From Rhizobium sp. Q54 (GTDB lineage Bacteria; Pseudomonadota; Alphaproteobacteria; Rhizobiales; Beijerinckiaceae), in contig CAMDOY010000120.1 of assembly GCA_945903655.1 (NCBI GenBank), forward strand, positions 1 through 9,406: a stretch of DNA of 9,406 nucleotides, in the 5' to 3' direction. A program made the translations under genes and the position numbers. Below, in pieces: positions 7,079 to 9,406 of the stretch. Under the pieces are notes generated by a model. The model was given only the letters and a program-made list of their open reading frames with translations. It ran no database searches and was not told the DNA's origin. Within the stretch, counting starts at the first letter, position 1. Each line of letters starts with the position of its first letter.

Positions 7079-7085
7079 GGGAGGG
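7079..7085 (+). promoter_or_regulatory. Strong ribosome binding site of the Bug receptor
   Basis: GGGAGGG lies six bases before ATG 7092. This makes 7092 the start over the in-frame ORF start at 7032, and the signal peptide begins exactly at 7092. The strong site suggests high translation, as expected of a periplasmic binding protein. Confidence 0.75.
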
Positions 7086-7091
7086 CTGATC

Positions 7092-8174
7092 ATGAAGCAT
7101 TTTAGGAATCTGGCGGTCAGTCTGAGCCTGGGCGCGTTCGCCTTCACCGCCGCGCCCGCCGCCGCCGACAACTTCTATCAGGGCAAGCGCCTGACGGTTC
7201 TCATCAACTTTGCTGTCGGCGGCCCGACGGATATTGAGGGACGACTTTTCGCCAGGCACATTGGCAAACATCTCGGCGGGAATCCCAATATCATCGTCCA
7301 GAACATGGATGGGGGCGGCGGCGCCACCGGCACGAACTTTCTGGGCGAGGTCGCGCCCAAGGATGGCACGGTGGTGGGTTATCTCACCGGCGTCGCCTGG
7401 CGCTATGTCAATATCAAGGAGCGGTCGCGCGTCGATTTCCTCACCTATAACATGATCGCCTATCAGCCCGGGACAACCGTGTATTATGTCCGCTCCAATG
7501 TGGAGCCAGGCCTCAAGGTCGCCAGCGACATCCTGAAGGCGAAGAACCTGGTGGTCGGGGGCCTCACGGCGGATTCCTCCAAAGACATTCTGGAACGGTT
7601 GTGTCTCGACCTGCTTGGCGTCAACTATAAATATGTGACGGGTTACACCAGCAACTCAAATGCGCGTCTTGCGCTGCAGCGCAATGAGATCAACATGTTT
7701 GCGGAATCGCCGCCCGGCTATATCTCGGCTGTGGCGCCTTCGCTTGTCGCGAGTGGCGAGGTGGTGCCGCTGTTCTTCGATCCCGGATATAATGGTGTGC
7801 GGTTTTCCCGGCCCGCCCAGGCCCAGGGCCTCGACATGAAGCCCTTCCACGAATTTCTGCGCGATGTCAGGGGGCGCGAACCCGAAGGCAAACTCTGGGA
7901 CATCTACAAGAAGGCGATCGCCATCAACGGCGCCATGCAGCGCCTCGTGGTCTTCCCGCCCAACACGCCCAAACCCGCCATGGATGCGATGCGCGAAGCC
8001 ATTCGCAAACTGGCGACGGACCAGGAATTCGCCGCCGACGGCATGAAGACCGTAGGCTTCGTGCCGGATTATGAAGCGGGCGATGGCGTTCAGGCGGAGG
8101 TGACGGCGGCCCTCTCCCTGCCGGAAGAAGATCGTAAATTCATCGCCGACTATATAGCGCGTGGTCAGAAGTAA
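7092..8174 (+). CDS. Bug/TctC-family periplasmic solute receptor
   Basis: A 360-residue secreted substrate-binding protein. A Sec signal peptide occupies about residues 1-25 (MKHFRNLAVSLSLGAFAFTA, then APAAA), with likely cleavage before DNFYQGK. The mature protein shows the Bug-family opening: a beta strand (LTVLINFAVGGPTDIEGRLFARHI) with the GGPTD ligand-loop signature, then IIVQNMDGGGGATGTN, equivalent to the family's VENkpGAgG. Bug proteins bind carboxylates, aromatic acids, amides and similar ligands with two lobes that close on the substrate. Usual members are about 320-330 residues, so this one is slightly long. The tripartite partners TctA and TctB are not in the window, so it may be an orphan receptor or use a membrane unit encoded elsewhere. 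It lies 70 bases after the LLM gene and 26 before the redoxin, and probably scavenges the substrate of the pathway; the ligand is unknown. Confidence 0.88.
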   Translation: MKHFRNLAVSLSLGAFAFTAAPAAADNFYQGKRLTVLINFAVGGPTDIEGRLFARHIGKHLGGNPNIIVQNMDGGGGATGTNFLGEVAPKDGTVVGYLTGVAWRYVNIKERSRVDFLTYNMIAYQPGTTVYYVRSNVEPGLKVASDILKAKNLVVGGLTADSSKDILERLCLDLLGVNYKYVTGYTSNSNARLALQRNEINMFAESPPGYISAVAPSLVASGEVVPLFFDPGYNGVRFSRPAQAQGLDMKPFHEFLRDVRGREPEGKLWDIYKKAIAINGAMQRLVVFPPNTPKPAMDAMREAIRKLATDQEFAADGMKTVGFVPDYEAGDGVQAEVTAALSLPEEDRKFIADYIARGQK

Positions 8175-8200
8175 TCAGTGATTGAGGAGCGATCTCAACC

Positions 8201-8779
8201 ATGACCGATCTCAGGCCCATCATCCCGCGCCAGCCTGCGCCTGGCCTTGTGGTTCCGCTGGCGGGTGGCGGGTCTTATGATCTGGCGCTGGACCCGCCCA
8301 GGCTCTTTTCGATGGTGGTCTTTTATCGCGGCCTGCATTGCCAGCAATGCAACGCCTATCTGGTCGAACTCGACGCCATGCTTGGCGAATTCGACAAGCG
8401 TGGCGTCACCACGGTGGCGATCTCCTGCGATGAGGCCGCGCGCGGGGAGCGCTCGCAAGCCGATTGGGGCCTGAAAAACCTGCGCATCGGCTATGGCCTT
8501 TCGCCCCGCATTGCGCGGGATTGGGGCCTGTTCCTGACCGAGGGGCGCCCGCGCAAGGAGGGGTTGTCAGAGCCGCCGATCTGCTGCGAGCCGGGCCTCT
8601 TCCTCATCAGCCCTGACAAGACCCTGTTCTTCTCCGCCGTGCAGAACATGCCCTTCGCCCGGCCCCGCTTCGCGGATCTGATCGACGGCTTCGAGTTCCT
8701 CTTCGCGCGGGGCTATTTCATCGACAAGGAATGCCCGGCGCGTGGGGAGTTGATGGAGGTTCCCGCAGGCGCGGGGTGA
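8201..8779 (+). CDS. Peroxiredoxin-like redoxin (AhpC/TSA type, CxxC)
   Basis: A 192-residue cytosolic thioredoxin-fold protein of the AhpC/TSA-like redoxin group. The strand-loop-helix active site reads VVFYRGLHCQQCNAYL, with Cys47 and Cys50. Relatives commonly carry FYRGxWCPYC; here the Pro is Gln. DKRGVTTVAISCDE matches the strand where peroxiredoxins track the substrate loop, and a further Cys pair occurs in PPICCEPG. The LFLISPDKTLFFSAVQNMPFARP segment corresponds to the conserved strand FLIDxxGxI and following region. It may reduce peroxides or act as a thiol oxidoreductase; no resolving-Cys layout typical of a classic two-Cys AhpC is clear. GAGGAG (8184-8189) stands 11 bases before the ATG. 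As the last gene of the cluster it may protect against peroxide leaking from the flavin enzyme. This role is an inference. Confidence 0.8.
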   Translation: MTDLRPIIPRQPAPGLVVPLAGGGSYDLALDPPRLFSMVVFYRGLHCQQCNAYLVELDAMLGEFDKRGVTTVAISCDEAARGERSQADWGLKNLRIGYGLSPRIARDWGLFLTEGRPRKEGLSEPPICCEPGLFLISPDKTLFFSAVQNMPFARPRFADLIDGFEFLFARGYFIDKECPARGELMEVPAGAG

Positions 8780-8801
8780 GGGCGCGTGCGGCCATGCAAC
8801 G

Positions 8802-9221
8802 TCAGCTTTTGGGGGGGCGCCGCTCGTTTCCTCTGTCCATGGCAGCCTTTGCGGCATAGGCGAGAAAACCGGAGCGGCTATAGCCGTTAGCGCTCGCATA
8901 GGCGTCCACGCTGGCCAAGACGTCCTCGGGCAGGGTCACGTTGATGCGGACGGACCTGACCGCCTGGGCAGGCGCCGCTACAAGAATGGCGACGCCATCC
9001 CGATTGGCGGGGTCAGCCATGACAGCCTCAAGGGAGGAGGGCTCGGGAATGGCTTCGCCATCCTCCGTCAGCCCCTCCAGATGCAGGGCGAGTGCCTCAG
9101 CGGCCATGTCACGAGCTTCATCGAGGGTCGCGCCCGCCGTGACGCAGCCTGGCAGATCAGGAAAGGAAACACCGAATTCGCTCTGTGCGTCCTTGTGGAT
9201 CAAGGCGATGAATTGACGCAT
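8802..9221 (-). CDS. hicB: HicB-type antitoxin with ribbon-helix-helix domain
   Basis: A 139-residue antitoxin that should neutralise the neighbouring HicA and repress its own operon. Residues 1-70 form the HicB-like partial RNase H fold: MRQFIALIHKDAQSEFGVSF, then PDLPGCVTAGATLDEA, AEALALHLEGL and GEAIPEPS, all family hallmarks. After a short linker, residues about 94-130 give a ribbon-helix-helix DNA-binding domain (VRINVTLPEDVLASVDAYA, then SRSGFLAYAAKAAM). ATG 9221 is chosen because GAGGTGA lies five bases upstream, overlapping the hicA stop codon, and because the protein then begins as family members do; the frame itself stays open to 9374. The gene converges on the redoxin with a 22-base gap. 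HicB with a C-terminal RHH domain is one of the two known forms (the other has a helix-turn-helix). Confidence 0.92.
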   Translation of the reverse strand: MRQFIALIHKDAQSEFGVSFPDLPGCVTAGATLDEARDMAAEALALHLEGLTEDGEAIPEPSSLEAVMADPANRDGVAILVAAPAQAVRSVRINVTLPEDVLASVDAYASANGYSRSGFLAYAAKAAMDRGNERRPPKS

Positions 9222-9226
9222 GGGGC

Positions 9227-9233
9227 TCACCTC
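9227..9233 (-). promoter_or_regulatory. hicB ribosome binding site overlapping the hicA stop
   Basis: GAGGTGA on the minus strand includes the TGA stop of hicA and sits five bases before the hicB ATG, as in translationally coupled toxin-antitoxin pairs. Confidence 0.75.
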
Positions 9234-9406
9234 AGTTTCATGTCGGCTTGCTTCTCGATGCTGCGCAGGGTTCCCAAAGGAAGCTCTTTCTTCGGGTGTG
9301 GCACAGTCACGCGACCGGGGATCGTGTCGTGTTTGAATTGGGCGTGACTGCCTCGGCGAGCAACCTCCCGCCATCCAGCTGCGATCAGGGCTGAAATCAC
9401 GTCCCG
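9227..9406 (-). CDS. hicA: HicA-type mRNA interferase toxin (5' end just outside window)
   Basis: A short open frame runs from the window edge to a TGA at 9227-9229. The 59 visible residues begin RDVISALIAAGWREVARRGS and continue with HAQFKHDTIPGRVTVPHPKK and ELPLGTLRSIEKQADMKLR. This is HicA nearly in full: family members start M-K-S-(R/K)-(D/E), so only about three residues are missing. The fold is double-stranded-RNA-binding-like, and the catalytic His is His21 in GSHAQF. HicA cleaves mRNA and tmRNA when free of HicB. The stop lies five bases before the hicB start, and the hicB ribosome site overlaps the hicA end, so translation is probably coupled. The hicAB promoter and RHH operator must lie beyond the window edge. 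The catalytic His and GS motif appear intact, so the toxin is probably active. Confidence 0.9.
   Translation of the reverse strand, partial: RDVISALIAAGWREVARRGSHAQFKHDTIPGRVTVPHPKKELPLGTLRSIEKQADMKLR

Noticed and set aside
6047..7171. Long minus-strand open frame (374 codons) opposite the LLM gene
   Set aside because: It is an antisense shadow of a GC-rich gene; the plus-strand frame has clear LLM motifs and a ribosome site, and the minus-strand product shows no recognisable domain.
1..9406. CRISPR arrays, tRNA or rRNA genes, insertion sequences, attachment sites
   Set aside because: I found no regularly spaced repeats, cloverleaf-like sequence, transposase motif or terminal inverted repeats.

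Overview
The window looks like a chromosomal segment of a GC-rich proteobacterium. An alphaproteobacterium, perhaps of the Hyphomicrobiales, is most likely. The grounds are the codon use, a soluble GAF hybrid histidine kinase of a type common there, a Bug-type solute receptor and a flavin monooxygenase-type catabolic set. This placement is an inference from gene style; no rRNA or other phylogenetic marker is present.

Layout. Positions 1-558 hold the 3' part of a potassium-channel gene on the plus strand, with its selectivity filter visible. A 194-base gap follows. Then comes a convergent minus-strand gene (753-1679) for a Tat-exported amidohydrolase of the COG3618 type. A divergent intergenic region (1680-1874) carries dyads and candidate promoters for both directions. 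From 1875 to 8779 six plus-strand genes follow with gaps of 22 to 102 bases, and probably form one operon. In order they encode a MetE-core-like zinc alkyltransferase, a soluble GAF/HisKA/HATPase/receiver hybrid kinase, an alpha/beta hydrolase, a luciferase-like (LLM) flavin oxidoreductase, a periplasmic Bug/TctC-type solute receptor and a CxxC redoxin. On the minus strand, hicB (8802-9221) and a nearly complete hicA (9227-9406, running off the window edge) form a HicAB toxin-antitoxin pair.

How the genes may work together. Uptake by the Bug receptor, oxidation by the LLM enzyme, hydrolysis by the alpha/beta hydrolase (and perhaps by the exported amidohydrolase), and methyl or alkyl transfer to a thiol by the MetE-like protein would make a plausible catabolic route for an unidentified small organic compound, possibly O-, N- or S-alkylated. 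The redoxin could handle peroxide or redox by-products, and the cytosolic kinase could sense the state of the pathway. Each family assignment is supported by visible motifs, but the substrate and the pathway order are inference. This cassette is the best candidate in the window for an undescribed system.

Several starts were chosen from ribosome binding sites. The MetE-like gene most likely starts at a TTG (1875), the LLM gene at 5855, the Bug gene at 7092 and hicB at 9221. In each case the open frame extends further upstream.
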